Source: Closterium sp. Naga37s-1
Taxonomy: Eukaryota; Streptophyta; Zygnematophyceae; Desmidiales; Closteriaceae
Direction: 5' to 3'
NCBI GenBank assembly: GCA_947471745.1
Contig: CANJKZ010000464.1
Span: forward strand, 1-64,000
Length of the DNA: 64,000 bases
Made by a program: the position numbers and the translations under genes. Below, piece by piece: positions 52,929 to 63,535 of the stretch. The notes under the pieces are model-generated. The model did no database searches and was not told the origin of the DNA. It saw nothing but the letters and a program-made list of their open reading frames with translations. Within the stretch, counting starts at the first letter, position 1; every line of letters begins with the position of its first letter.

Positions 52929-54451
52929 GGTCGACGCTGCTTGGTCTGCGCACCGGCGACACGGAGCGACAACAGGAGTAGTCGATGGAATCAGGAACAG
53001 AGAACCAGCTACTTAGCATTGCGGCAAGCGGAGAGCATGAGGTTGCCCTTCTGGCGTCGAACGTGATGATAGCGCGTACAAAGAGATGTTGCGGACAAGA
53101 AGAACGTCAAGAAGAGCGCCGCATGCAGCAAGATAGCTTGTCGTACAATAAGTGCTGCCAGTTTGGAGCAGATGACGGCTGGCGACGGCTCCGCAGGTGA
53201 GAGAGAGCAGCACTGCACGGGGACAAGTCAAGAGACGTGCACGAGAGATTAGGGTTGTCACTTAACGAGTCGCTGCTAACAATGAGTTAAGCTCACTGAA
53301 TTTGAAATTTCCGGACTGATTGTTTCGAGCATCACGCAGCTTAGGCCGAATAACGCAGAGAGGGCGGAAGCAACTTGGTGACCGAAGGGACCACCAACAT
53401 TCGGTCAGGAAAGGGAAGGCCTATGCTCGAGGACGAAGGGTCGGCGAATGTAAAACTCACCAGCGAGGACGACCACGGGTCGCAACGAAATCTGGGCCAT
53501 GGCGGATCTCGGAGTACTTGCGCTACTTGCGAAAGAATGGAGGCTCGTTATTGCTGAAGAAAAACCCAGGTGCTTTTATAACCAGTCGAGCTGCCTATTC
53601 GTGGAGGGTTACTACCATAGTAATTTCTTAGTCAGGTTTACATCCAGCAGAAAGGAGAAACGAGGAGCGCCGGGCGGCATTCGCCGTACATGTAACATCA
53701 GATGTGCTGAACAGGCAGCGAGTTGCCGCCCTTCTATTTTCTCCTGAAACCTGATGCTTCAAATCCCATTTCGCGCCATATGACAACAATGGTTGAGCAT
53801 ACTGGCAGCACTCAGGCTTTCCGAACGGTTCAGTTCGGTGAATCCAGAATATGACGCCGCAAATCATGGTTCGCTGTACCTCGGTGAAATGTTCTACAAC
53901 CTTTTTGAACGTTCTGAAACGTCCCGAATCGTACTTTTTGTGACCGAACAACTGGTACGAGGCCTGGTATTGCGAAGTACATACATTTCAGACGCCGCGT
54001 TTCGCGCAAACTGGCTGATAATCACATGGAGGGAAAATACAGACTTGGGGATGCTTTCGGTTCGGTATAAAGTTTCGTGTATCATATATTAGCTTAGTTA
54101 AAACAAAACTTATCATAGTTCGTGGTTGAAAAACAAACCATGGTTTAATCAATAGTCGGTATGGTTTGCTCTCGACCATTGATTTTCCACCTCACTTAAT
54201 ATCGCGTTCTCTATACAAGAGTATTGCAGGGAGTACGCATCCTCTATATGAAGTTTCTACGCACTTGCCATGCTGCGAGAATGCTTGAAAAACATTTATT
54301 CCATCACTCCCGTTCAACTCATGTTCGTCTTCTAAGGTATGGAATGTATTTTTTGCTGACTCTGCACATGTCAGCACAGGTTTGGAACTTTTGACGAAGC
54401 GGATTATTCGTCAGAAAACCAGCTGTCAGATGTTCTAGTCTTAGTGATGTG
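52929..54451. other. Intergenic, no gene recognised
   Basis: Upstream region of the minus-strand gene followed by AT-richer sequence. Short open frames on both strands (for example 53320-53631 +, 53628-53951 -) show no family signature. The stretch 53780-54200 may be old transposon sequence. Confidence 0.35.
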
Positions 54452-54531
54452 TGTCATATGGGGTACAACAGTTAGGGTTGGATTTATGTACCCCAACCAA
54501 CCTTAGTCAAACCATCATTCAGTTCTTGACA
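54452..54531 (+). repeat. LTR remnant of copia H
   Basis: Starts TGTCATATGGGGTACAAC and ends AGTTCTTGACA. It is followed by the primer site TGGTATCACCTAGG. At 80 bp it is shorter than the 130-140 bp LTRs of its relatives, so it may carry an internal deletion. Confidence 0.6.
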
Positions 54532-54622
54532 TGGTATCACCTAGGTTCGGATCCTGTGGGATCCCGTTCCTCTTGCTCACGTCCGTAACGCCCGAGCCTG
54601 TCCCGTACCCTAGTGTTAGTCA

Positions 54623-54757
54623 TGTCAAACATATATCTATATGTTAGTGTTATTGCTAGGCTGTAGTGGGGTAGATAGTGTGGGGTATAACCCCTTAGGT
54701 TTTTCCCCTTGTACCAACTCTCTCGATACTCAATTCATCCTTGCCTAAGTCTTGACA
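54623..54757 (+). repeat. 5' LTR of copia G
   Basis: 135 bp, TGTCAAACATATATC ... AGTCTTGACA. Confidence 0.95.
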
Positions 54758-55204
54758 TGGCATCTAGAGCACTAAGGTCTCTAGGACCTAAGAATAGGGC
54801 CCACCTTTAACTGAGTTACCTCACCTACAGCCTCATTGCCTGCCTGCCTGCCCTGCCTGCTGACCGCGCGCGCCTCGGCTTCTTGCGCGCGTCACTTTTT
54901 TTTCCCCGCGCGCGCCTCTTAAGCAGCCCGTGCGCAGCCCGTTTAGGCCCGTTTAGGCCTGTTTTCGGCCCCGCGCGCCACGTCAGCCGCCCGCGCAGCC
55001 TGCCGCCGGCCCGCGCGTCGCGTGAGCCGCCCGCACGCAGCCCGCTTAGGCCCTGCGCGCCGCGTCCGCCGCCCGCGTAGCCCGTTTTACGGCCACGTTT
55101 TTAGCCTGCCGCCGGCCCCGCGCGTCGCCTCCTCCAGTGACGGCGCGCTGCCCCCCGTCGCCCGTCACGGCGCCTGTGGGACCCGCGCGCTGCCCTGCAC
55201 TAGC

Positions 55205-55850
55205 TACGCCGCCCCTGGAGCAGCCGCCCCTGGCCCCTGAAGCAACCGCCCCTGGTGCAGCCGCCCCTGGACCCTCGAGCGCTGCCCCTGGACCCAGAGC
55301 AGCCGCCCACGGCCCCTGCAGCAGCCGCCCCTGGAGCAGCCGCCCCTGGACCCCGAGCAGCCGCCCCTGGCCCCTGAAGCAGCCGCCCCTGGTGCAGCCG
55401 CCCCTGGACCCAGAGCAGCCGCCCCTGGCCCCTGAAGCAGCCGCCCCTGGTGCAGCCGCCCCTGGACCCAGAGCAGCCGCCCCTGGCCCCTGACGCAGCC
55501 GCCCCTGGTGCAGCCGCCCCTGGTGCAGCCGCCCCTGGACTCCGTGCAGCCGCCCCTGGACCCAGAGCAGCCGCCCCTGGACCCTCGAGCGCCGCCCCTG
55601 GACCCAGAGCAGCCGCCCCTGGCCCCTACAGCAGCCGCCCCTGGAGCAGCCGCCCCTGGACCCCGAGCAGCCGCCCCTGGCCCCTGAAGCAGCCGCCCCT
55701 GGTGCAGCCGCCCTTGGGCCCTCGGGCAGCCGCCCCTGGACCCAGAGCAGCCGCCCCTGGCCCCTGCAGCAGCCACCCCTGGCGCAGCCGCCCCTGGACC
55801 CAGAGCAGCCGCCCCTGGCCCCTGCAGCAGCCGCCCCTGGTGCAGCCGCG
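55205..55850 (+). repeat. Leader/linker repeat of copia G
   Basis: About 35 short units on CAGCCGCCCCTGG spaced 15-21 bp, arranged in higher-order blocks. One frame stays open through it (PPLAPEA, APGAAAPGP). It ends in RETLTPRQLHEW and a stop; that end resembles the integrase-RT linker (LTSQQLHDW at about 58050), which hints that the block came from the linker. Confidence 0.85.
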
Positions 55851-55896
55851 GCGTCCACGCGAGACACTTACGCCACGGCAGCTTCACGAGTGGTAA

Positions 55897-56690
55897 GCTC
55901 AGAGTAGAGGGTCTTTGAGTACCGTTCGCTGCCCGTACGTCATTCGCACAGGTGATCGGACTGGTCAGGCTTGCGGGACGCCTGGTCACACACAGTCCCG
56001 CTGCTTCGCCCGTCTGAGTGACGCCTGGCGTACCGAGTTTGGCGACGAGGCTGAGCTCCCCGACTGGGTGGAGCTGCTTGGGCAGAGGGTAGATATATTT
56101 GCTCTTGACTATGATGCTATTCTCACTGCCATGTATGCATTGACTGTTAGTGCTGAGGGTGACTGCTACTTGTGTGTGCCGCCGGATCCTGGTATAGCCC
56201 CTGCAGCACTAGGTGCTTGTGAGTCTGCTCCCCCTGGTACTGCGCCTGCACAGGCCTTGCACACCTTTACACTTGACTCTGGTGCTTCCTGCTGTTTCTT
56301 CCGCGACAGTACCACAGTCACTCCCCTCCCTGCACCTGTTCCTGTCTCACTGGCTGACCCCTCTGGGGGCCCAGTGCTTGCACGGTCTTCCACTGTGCTT
56401 CCGTGTCCGGCGGTCCCGTCTGGTGAGCTGTCTGGTCTCCACCTCCCCTCGTTCTCTACGAACTTGGTGAGCAACGCTGTCCTCCAGGATGCGGGGGTTG
56501 ACACCTTCACCCCTGGCCGGCAGCGTGTGGCGATCTGCACGTGTTCCCGGACCGGCCGCCACCTGGCCACGTTCACTCGTGCGCCAGGGTCCAGTCTGTA
56601 CACCCTCACCACTGCGTCGCGCTCCACCCCTTTGTCTCCCCAGCTGCACACGTCTGCGTCGCCGGCTGTCGCACGACACTCTTCTGTGGC
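55897..56690 (+). pseudogene. copia G zinc-knuckle and protease frame
   Basis: Open frame without an obvious ATG. It has a cysteine/histidine cluster (RCPYVIRTGDRTGQACGTPG, HTQSRC) typical of the end of copia gag, then ALDYDAILTAMYALTVSAEG and GDCYLCVPPDPG. The protease motif HTFTLDSGASCCFFRDSTTV is at about 56255-56320, then LADPSGGPV and LPCPAVPSGELSGLHLPSF. Homology passes into the next frame near 56640-56690, a one-base shift between this frame and integrase. Confidence 0.82.
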
Positions 56691-59600
56691 ATCACCGCCT
56701 TGGTCACCCCTCCCTGCCTCGCCTTCGTAGCATGCACTCTCGCTTCCTGGTCTCTGGTCTTCCCAGGTCTCTGCCTGCCCTCCCTCCCTCGCCTGCGCCG
56801 CCCTGCATTCCTTGCGTCGAGGGGCGACAGCGCGCCGCTCCTCACTCCTCCTCGTTTCCTCCCACAGAGGCTCCACTGCAGACACTCCACCTGGACGTGT
56901 GGGGCCCAGCCCGCGTCCAGGGGCAGGGCCACGAGCGGTACTTCCTGCTGGTGGTCGACGACTACACGCGTTACACCACGGTCTTCCCCTTGCAGCGCAA
57001 GGCGGATGTCCCTGCTGTTTTGATCCCTTGGATCCGCGCTGTTCGTCTCCAGCTCCGCGAGCGGTTCCAGTCGGACTTTCCTGTCCTGCGTCTGCACTCT
57101 GACAGAGGTGGTGAGTTCTCCTCTGACCTCTTGGCAGCCTACTGTGCGGAGCACGACATCACCCAGTCGTTCACGCTTCCGGCCTCTCCGCAGCAGAATG
57201 GGATTGCTGAGCGCCGCATTGGCTTAGTCATGGAGGTCGCTCGTACCTCCATGATCCATGCGGCTGCCCCCCATTTTCTGTGGCCGTTTGCGGTCCCGTA
57301 CGCCGCGCATCAGCTCAACCTCTGGCCCCGTGTCTCCTTGCCGGAGACCTCGCCCACACTGTTGTGGACGGGGAAGGTTGGCGATGCGTCGCGTTTCCGG
57401 GTCTGGGGTGCTCGTGCCTTTGTCCGCGATACCACCGCGGACAAGCTCTCCCCTCGCGCCATTCCTTGCGTCTTCCTTGGTTTTGTCCCTGACGCTCCTG
57501 CCTGGCAGTTTTACGACCCCGCCTCGCGCCGTGTCTTTCCGTCTCAGGACGTCACGTTTGACGAGTCAGTTCCCTTCTACCGTCTCTTTCCCTACCGCAC
57601 TGCCCCTCGCCCCCCTCCGGCGCTCTTTCTCGCCCCAGGTCCTCCCAAGTTAGACCCCCTCCCCGCGCCAGGTCCTGCTCCCTCAGGTGTTTCTCAGGTA
57701 GACCCTCCCGTCCCTGCGCCTGCTGAGGTCACTGGTGACTCCGGTCCTGCTGGGAGTGGTGCTGTCCCTGGGGGTGCGGAGCTTGGGGGTGCGCAGCGTT
57801 GGGGTGCTGGGTCTGGGGGCGCTGAGCGTGAGGAGCCTGAGGGTGCGGAGCCTGGGGGTGCTGAGCCTGCGTGTGAGGACCCTGGGGGTCCTGAGCCTGG
57901 GGGTGCTGCTTCTGGGGGTGCTGCGTCTGGTGGTGCTGAGCCTGCGTGTGCGGAGCCTGGGGGTGCTGAGTCTGGGGGTGAGTCGCCTGAGGGTTCTGAG
58001 ACTGCTGTTCCGCGGTCTCCTTGGAGTAGCCGTCTTCGTCCGCGTGTGCCTCTCACCTCCCAGCAGCTGCACGACTGGTACGGTCGCCGTCAGCGTCGCG
58101 CTTCTGCACCTCAGGTCTCTCCTGCTGGGGGTCCTTCTGCTGAGGTCACTGGCGCTGGGAGTGGTGCTGGTCCTTTGCCTGCTGGAGATGCTGGTGTAGT
58201 TGGTCCCGGAGGTGCTCGTACTGGGGGTACTGGAGCTGCTGGGGCTGGCGGTGTTGCGTCTGAGGGTGCTGCTCCTGGTGGCACTGCGGCTGGAGACCCT
58301 GGGGCTGGAGGTGCCGGTTCTGGGGGTGCTGCAGCAGGTGGAGCTGGTGCTGAGGGTACTGGAGCTGCTGGAGGTGCTGGAGCTGCTGAGGGTACTGGAG
58401 CTGCTGGAGCTGCTGAGGGTACTGGTGCTGCTGAGGGTGCTGGGGGTGCCGGGGCTGCTGGTGCTGGTGGCACTGCACAGCCACGCCTGTTCTTCGCTCC
58501 GCCGTCTCCGTCGTCTCTGCCACCGCCTGCCTCTGCACTTCGCCAGGTTCTCAGTCTCCCCTCGTCTACAGGTCTTCCGTTACAGCCTGGCTCACCGCTG
58601 CCTGCTCCTTCTCCGTACACAGAGCAGACCGGGGGCCTTGCTGAGCGTCGTGAGCCTGCGTCGCGTCCTGTCTCACCTGTCCGTTCTGGTCGTTCCAGTC
58701 GTCGTGTTCCTCGTCAGCGTCAGCCGGCTCCCCCCGGCCCTTCCCTTATCGTCCGTCGTCCTTCCTCTCCTCTGCAGCGTGTTCCCCTGCCGTCCCCTCC
58801 TGCGTCTTCTCTGCCTACCGTTCTTGAGCCTGAGTCTGACCGCACCCGTGCTGCTCACCCTACTGTCACGCGTCTCCTGGCCACTGTTGTCACTGACCCT
58901 TCCTTTGAGTCCACTGCTGCGTCTGCCTTAGTCGCTGAGCTTGTCGACTTTGCTGCTCACTGTCGTCTAGACTACGCTGCGAGTCTTGTTGCTAAGTCTG
59001 AGTCTGAGTCTGTCTGTCCTCCGTCCGTCGGGGGTGAGTGTGCTCTTGGCACGGACGTCCTTGAGGACAGGCTGGAGGAATTTGAGTGCTTTGCTGCTGC
59101 TGTACCTCATCTTGCGGCCATGCTGCTTGCCCCTGAGGGAGACCCGGATGCTCGAGACATCCCGACCCCGCGCTCTTACGCTGAGGCGATCGCGGGTGAG
59201 TACTCCTCTCGTCCTGACCTCGCGTACCCTCTTGGCCTTCTGGCTCGCTACGTGGCTCCTGGTCGGCACCGAAAGGTGCACATGGATGCTGCTAAGAGGG
59301 TACTGCGCTACTTGTGCAGTACATCAGGCATGGGGCTAGTGCTTGGAGGGAGGAGCTCAGTTGTTCTCACTGGGCACTCAGACGCTTCTTGGGTTGACGA
59401 CCAGGCTACTCAGCGGTCGTCACAGGGTTACACTTTCAGCCTTGGCTCTGGTTCGGTTTCTTGGCGTTCTACTCGCTCGTCTTCAGTTCTCAGCTCCAGT
59501 TGTGAGGCTGAGATCTACGCCACAACCATGGCTGCACAGGAGTTACGCTGGCTCACCTACCTGCTGACCGACTTGGGAGAGCGGCCTCGTTCTCCTCCAG

Positions 59601-59848
59601 TGATGTACGTCGACAACAAGGCTGCCATTGCCTTGTGTGAGGAGCACAGACTGGAGCACAGAACGAAGCACATCGCTCTGCGTTACTTCCTGGCTCGAGA
59701 GTTGCAGCAGCGTGGTCAGCTTCGTCTGCGTTACGTGGCCACTCAGGCCAACACCGCTGATATATTCACCAAGGCACTTCATTCTGGTGATCATCAGCGT
59801 TTCTGCACTATGCTGGGGCTTGTGCCCACTTTTCCTCACTTGCTGTAG
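56640..59848 (+). CDS. copia G integrase-RNase H polyprotein lacking RT
   Basis: One uninterrupted frame of about 1070 codons to the stop at 59846. Integrase: zinc region LLWHHRLGHPSLPRLRSMH ... CIPCVEG (56690-56815), catalytic D in LHLDVWGPAR (56890), D in LRLHSDRGGEFSSD (57095) and E in SPQQNGIAERRIGLV (57200), all present. C terminus to VTFDESVPFYRLFPYR (57590), then a G/A/E/P repeat linker (57700-58480) and a proline/serine-rich part. At about 59204, AIAGEYSS is followed directly by RPDLAYPLGLLARYV, so about 300 residues of RT are missing with the frame kept. RNase H follows (LTGHSDASWVDD, SVLSSSCEAEIYATTMAAQE, MYVDNKAAIAL, ANTADIFTKALHSGDHQRF). It could not copy its own RNA; the intact domains may still be made. 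Confidence 0.9.
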
Positions 59849-60078
59849 GCTTTGCCTGTACTGTGATCTATCTATATATATACCTGCATGCTTGCTTTGC
59901 TAGATTGAGATCACTGTGTTGTTTGTACTGCATATATACCTCTGCATGTGAACTGGCCTTGTGGCCCTTTGCTTGTGCTCAGTGTGTGTGGTGACGTTGT
60001 GATCCACCCTGAGCTTGCTTTGCTTTTCTTGACTGGTCTCGTGATCTCCTGCTCTCCCCCACTTTGCCTATGGGGGTG

Positions 60079-60213
60079 TGTCAAACATATATCTATATGT
60101 TAGTGTTATTGCTAGGCTGTAGTGGGGTAAATAGTGTGGGGTATAACGCCTTAGGTTTTTCCCCTTGTACCAACTCTCTCGATACTCAATTCATCCTTGC
60201 CTAAGTCTTGACA
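60079..60213 (+). repeat. 3' LTR of copia G
   Basis: 135 bp, preceded by the polypurine-like GCCTATGGGGGTG shared with the TRIM-like element and copia E. Confidence 0.95.
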
Positions 60214-60229
60214 AGTCACGCTCGTACCG

Positions 60230-60640
60230 TTCCCTAGCGCCTGCTGGTCGCGTCGCACCCGATTTCCCCGTCGCGTCGCGTCCCCCCTCTCTGCCCGTCC
60301 CGTCCGTCGCATTGCGCCTGTCCGCCGCGTCGCCCTTGTCCCGCCTGTCCCGTCCGTCGCGTCCGTCCCGCCCGCCGCGCCGCGTCGCGTCGCATCGCGT
60401 CTGTCCCGTCCGTCGCGTCGCGTCTGTCCCGTCCCGTCCCGTCTAGCCCGTCGCGCCCGTCCCGTCTGCCCCATCGCGTGCGCACTGCCTGCCCCTCCCG
60501 CAGCGCCACGCTGCGCCCGTCCCGTCATGCCTGCCGCGCAGCGCCAAGCCGCGCACGCCCCGTCCTGCCTGCCGCGTGCGTCCCGTCCTGCCTGCCGCGT
60601 GCGTCTCGTCCTACCCTGCGCCTGTCCTGTCCCTTAGCGC
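60230..60640 (+). repeat. Leader repeat of copia H (CGTCCCGTCCGTCGCG)
   Basis: Degenerate CGTCCCGTC and CGTCGCGTC units of 10-20 bp between the 5' end and gag. No coding function seen. Confidence 0.8.
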
Positions 60641-60783
60641 CGCACTGCCCATCCTGCCGTGTCACGTCCTACCCTGCCGTTCTGCCGTGCCCTGAGCCTC
60701 ACGCACTGCCTGTCACGCCCTACGCAGGCCCTTCATGCGTTTAGGGTTTCGGCAGCAGCAGTTCCCACCTCTTTGCTTTCGCT

Positions 60784-61689
60784 ATGGCGACCCCTAGGGT
60801 CCTGCGCTTTGACGCCGAGGGTAGGCCGCTCGAGTTCTCGGTCTGGCTCCTGCGTGCGCGCCGCCTTTTAGGGAGTCAGGTTCTTGCAGATGAGTCTCTG
60901 TGGGCGCACGCTTCCGGCGACCTTCCTAAGCCCTACGACCCTGCACCCTTAGGCGCTGGCCCAAGCAGCGCAGACAGAGAATGTTATGCCCGCAAGCATT
61001 ATGACCTGACAGCGTGGAAGTCACGTGATGCTGCGGCCTGCATCACCCTGAGAAGCCTCCTCCCTGAGTCTGAGGAGGCCCACTCCACTCAGGTTCGCAC
61101 GGCTAGTGAGTTCCTGACTGCGATCAAGGCCCGCTACGCTACTCCCACCACTATCTCTCTTGGTCGCCTGTTCCTCCCGTTCGTGTTTCCCGACCTCGCC
61201 TCGTTTGAGCGCTCTACTGACTTGATCGCTCACCTGCGCTCGCTCGATTCTAGCTACCGCGCTGCCTGCACTGACGCACAGCTTGCTCTGCTCCCTCCCC
61301 CTATGGCGATAACTAATTATTTCATCGCCACTAGCCTCCCTGACCGCCTTGCCTCGGATCGTGACGCGCTTCTTCTGAAGCACCCTAATGAGCTCACTAT
61401 CGATGTCCTTAAGTTTTCCCTCAAGGACGTCGAGAGCAACCTCCGATCAGTAGCCTCCGCCTCTGGTGCTGTGCCCCCTCCACTGTTTCACGGGTGCACT
61501 GTCCCTCAGCTGCCCACCTTTACTGCCTCCCTCGCCACTGCCGCTACTGATGTGACCGCAGCTGCTGTTACGACTTCTTCTCGGTCTAGGGGTAGGAGTG
61601 GCATGAGGGGCGGTCAAGGTGCGGGCGGAGGCGACGGAGGTGGCGTGGCGAGCGGTGGTGGCGGGAGTACAGAGGTTGGAGGAGCCACT
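60784..61689 (+). pseudogene. copia H gag, truncated by C2
   Basis: The ATG at 60784 starts MATPRVLRFDAEGRPLEFSV, the N terminus typical of copia gag in this window. The capsid region follows: YDLTAWKSRDAAACITLRSL, EFLTAIKARYATPTTISLGR, LIAHLRSLDSSYRAACTDAQ and FIATSLPDRLASDRDALLLK. It ends in a basic, glycine-rich nucleocapsid-like tail (SRSRGRSGMRGGQG). About 302 codons are intact. The last few codons before the stop at 61708 come from the LTR of C2. No internal stop, so it decayed little before being cut. Confidence 0.85.
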
Positions 61690-62658
61690 TGTCAACGGGA
61701 GTTGTGGTAGGCCCCGTCCTTGCTTGGGCGGAGCCGACTTCGTAGTCGGGTGTGCGGTAGGTGCAGCCGACTTACAGCAGTGGGCGCCGACTTCAGAAGG
61801 TCGACTAGGGAGGTCGACCTGACAGGGCGTTGACTTGGTGACGTCGACCTGGTGAAGCCGACTAGGTGTGGTCGGCTGACAGCAGGGCTGGTCGACATCG
61901 AATTGGTCGACAAGGGGTGTGGTCGACTTGGTCTGGTCGACCAGGTGGTGGTCGTCGACCTGGGCGGTCGACGAGCACGAAGAGGAGAGGCGCCGACTTG
62001 GGGGGCGCCGACCTGGGGAGTGGCCGACTTGGTGAAGTCGGCTGGTGGTCGTCGACTTGGGCAGTCGACGAGCACATACAACTTCTGGTCAACTTTCCTC
62101 GAAGAAGTCGACGCCGACCTGGTGGTTTCCAGGTCGACCAAGTTACCCGGGCGACGAAGTTCTGCGGAGGCACGCGACAGTCGCCGAGGTCGACGTGGCG
62201 GATCAGATGCAGTCGTCAGCGCTAGGTTGATTTGGTGTGTGCGCTGTGCAGGTGACCAGGCACGGCGCGCCAATCATCTGCGAGCACCTGCGAAGCAGGT
62301 GCGCTGCTGTTCTGCGGATGCAACGTTGGCACGCCGTCGCCCTGCGACGTTGGCACGTCGTCGACTTGCAGTGTTGGCAAGCCGCGACTTTGCACTGCTG
62401 GAGCGCGGTCGACCAATTCGTGCTGGAACGCGGTCGACCATGCTGCGCTGGCAATCGACCTGCTTGCATGCTAGCTCTGATATAGTCGTCTTGCAAACTT
62501 GATTGTACCATTGTTCTCAACTTTTGCTAGTGAAACTCTTGCGGTTTTGCCCCGTGAATGCACAAGTGCTAGAGAACGACTAAGGAACGAACGCAAAGAT
62601 CCCTCCTACCCCGTGCCTAACCCGTAGTCTAGCTCCCGTTGATAGAGTTATCTCCGCA
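61690..62658 (+). repeat. 5' LTR of copia C2 (969 bp)
   Basis: Starts TGTCAACGGGAGTTGTGG and ends GAGTTATCTCCGCA. GTCGAC and near variants are very frequent from 61795 to 62215. It matches the C1 LTRs end to end in layout. Confidence 0.88.
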
Positions 62659-63535
62659 TGGTGCGGTGAGCGTGGACGGCACACGACTTACCTTTCAGTC
62701 AGGTCGACGTAGTTGTCACTTACCTAATTCGTGTTCGTAGGCCGGCAGCTGTGCGGTAGTCACTATGGTAGGCGCCGTAGGTGACACTGGGGTGGTGGAC
62801 ACCCTGGAAGCACAGCTAGAGGATGCGAGGAGACGCCATGAGGCCCAGGAGTACGGAGCGATCCCCTGGGCGGTCGTCGAGGCTGGACTCCGCACCGTGT
62901 GGGCGACGGAGCACCCTTCTCGACCTGCCTCTCCTCGACCGGTGAACACCGAGGGCGGCGGGCCGTGCACTGCTGGAGCGCGGTCGACCAATTCGTGCTG
63001 GAACGCGGTCGACCATGCTGCGCTGGCAATCGACCTGCTTGCATGCTAGCTCTGATATAGTCGTCTTGCAAACTTGATTGTACCATTGTTCTCAACTTTT
63101 GCTAGTGAAACTCTTGCGGTTTTGCCCCGTGAATGCACAAGTGCTAGAGAACGACTAAGGAACGAACGCAAAGATCCCTCCTACCCCGTGCCTAACCCGT
63201 AGTCTAGCTCCCGTTGATAGAGTTATCTCCGCATGGTGCGGTGAGCGTGGACGGCACACGACTTACCTTTCAGTCAGGTCGACGTAGTTGTCACTTACCT
63301 AATTCGTGTTCGTAGGCCGGCAGCTGTGCGGTAGTCACTATGGTAGGCGCCGTAGGTGACACTGGGGTGGTGGACACCCTGGAAGCACAGCTAGAGGATG
63401 CGAGGAGACGCCATGAGGCCCAGGAGTACGGAGCGATCCCCTGGGCGGTCGTCGAGGCTGGACTCCGCACCGTGTGGGCGACGGAGCACCCTTCTCGACC
63501 TGCCTCTCCTCGACCGGTGAACACCGAGGGCGGCG
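62391..63535 (+). repeat. Exact 570-bp tandem duplication in copia C2
   Basis: 62391-62960 and 62966-63535 read the same base for base as far as I can follow, with offset 575 and 5 bases (GGCCG) between. The block covers the last 268 bp of the LTR, the primer site and the first part of gag. Confidence 0.9.
62659..62676 (+). other. Primer-binding site complementary to tRNA-Phe
   Basis: TGGTGCGGTGAGCGTGGA directly follows the LTR. It equals the complement of the 3' 18 bases of plant cytosolic tRNA-Phe (ending CUCACCGCACCA) as I recall it. A second copy lies in the duplicated block at about 63234. Confidence 0.8.

Larger units (their letters stand above)
54623..60213 (+). mobile_element. Copia G, young, RT-deleted (5591 bp)
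   Basis: LTRs at 54623-54757 and 60079-60213 (135 bp each) differ at only 2 positions, and the duplication AGTCA is perfect (54618-54622, 60214-60218). The primer site TGGCATCTAGAGC follows the 5' LTR, and ATGGGGGTG precedes the 3' LTR. Internal: GC-rich leader, repeat array, zinc-knuckle remnant with protease, then one long frame holding integrase and RNase H with the whole RT missing. The gag capsid domain is also absent. It inserted in copia H. Confidence 0.93.

Noticed and set aside
55046-55989. Minus-strand frames rich in GCSRGGC and AAPGAAA
   Set aside because: Antisense of the copia G leader repeat; no domain.
62659-62676. Part of a tRNA-Phe gene
   Set aside because: Only the 3' complement is present, directly after an LTR, and the rest of a cloverleaf is missing. 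It fits a primer-binding site.
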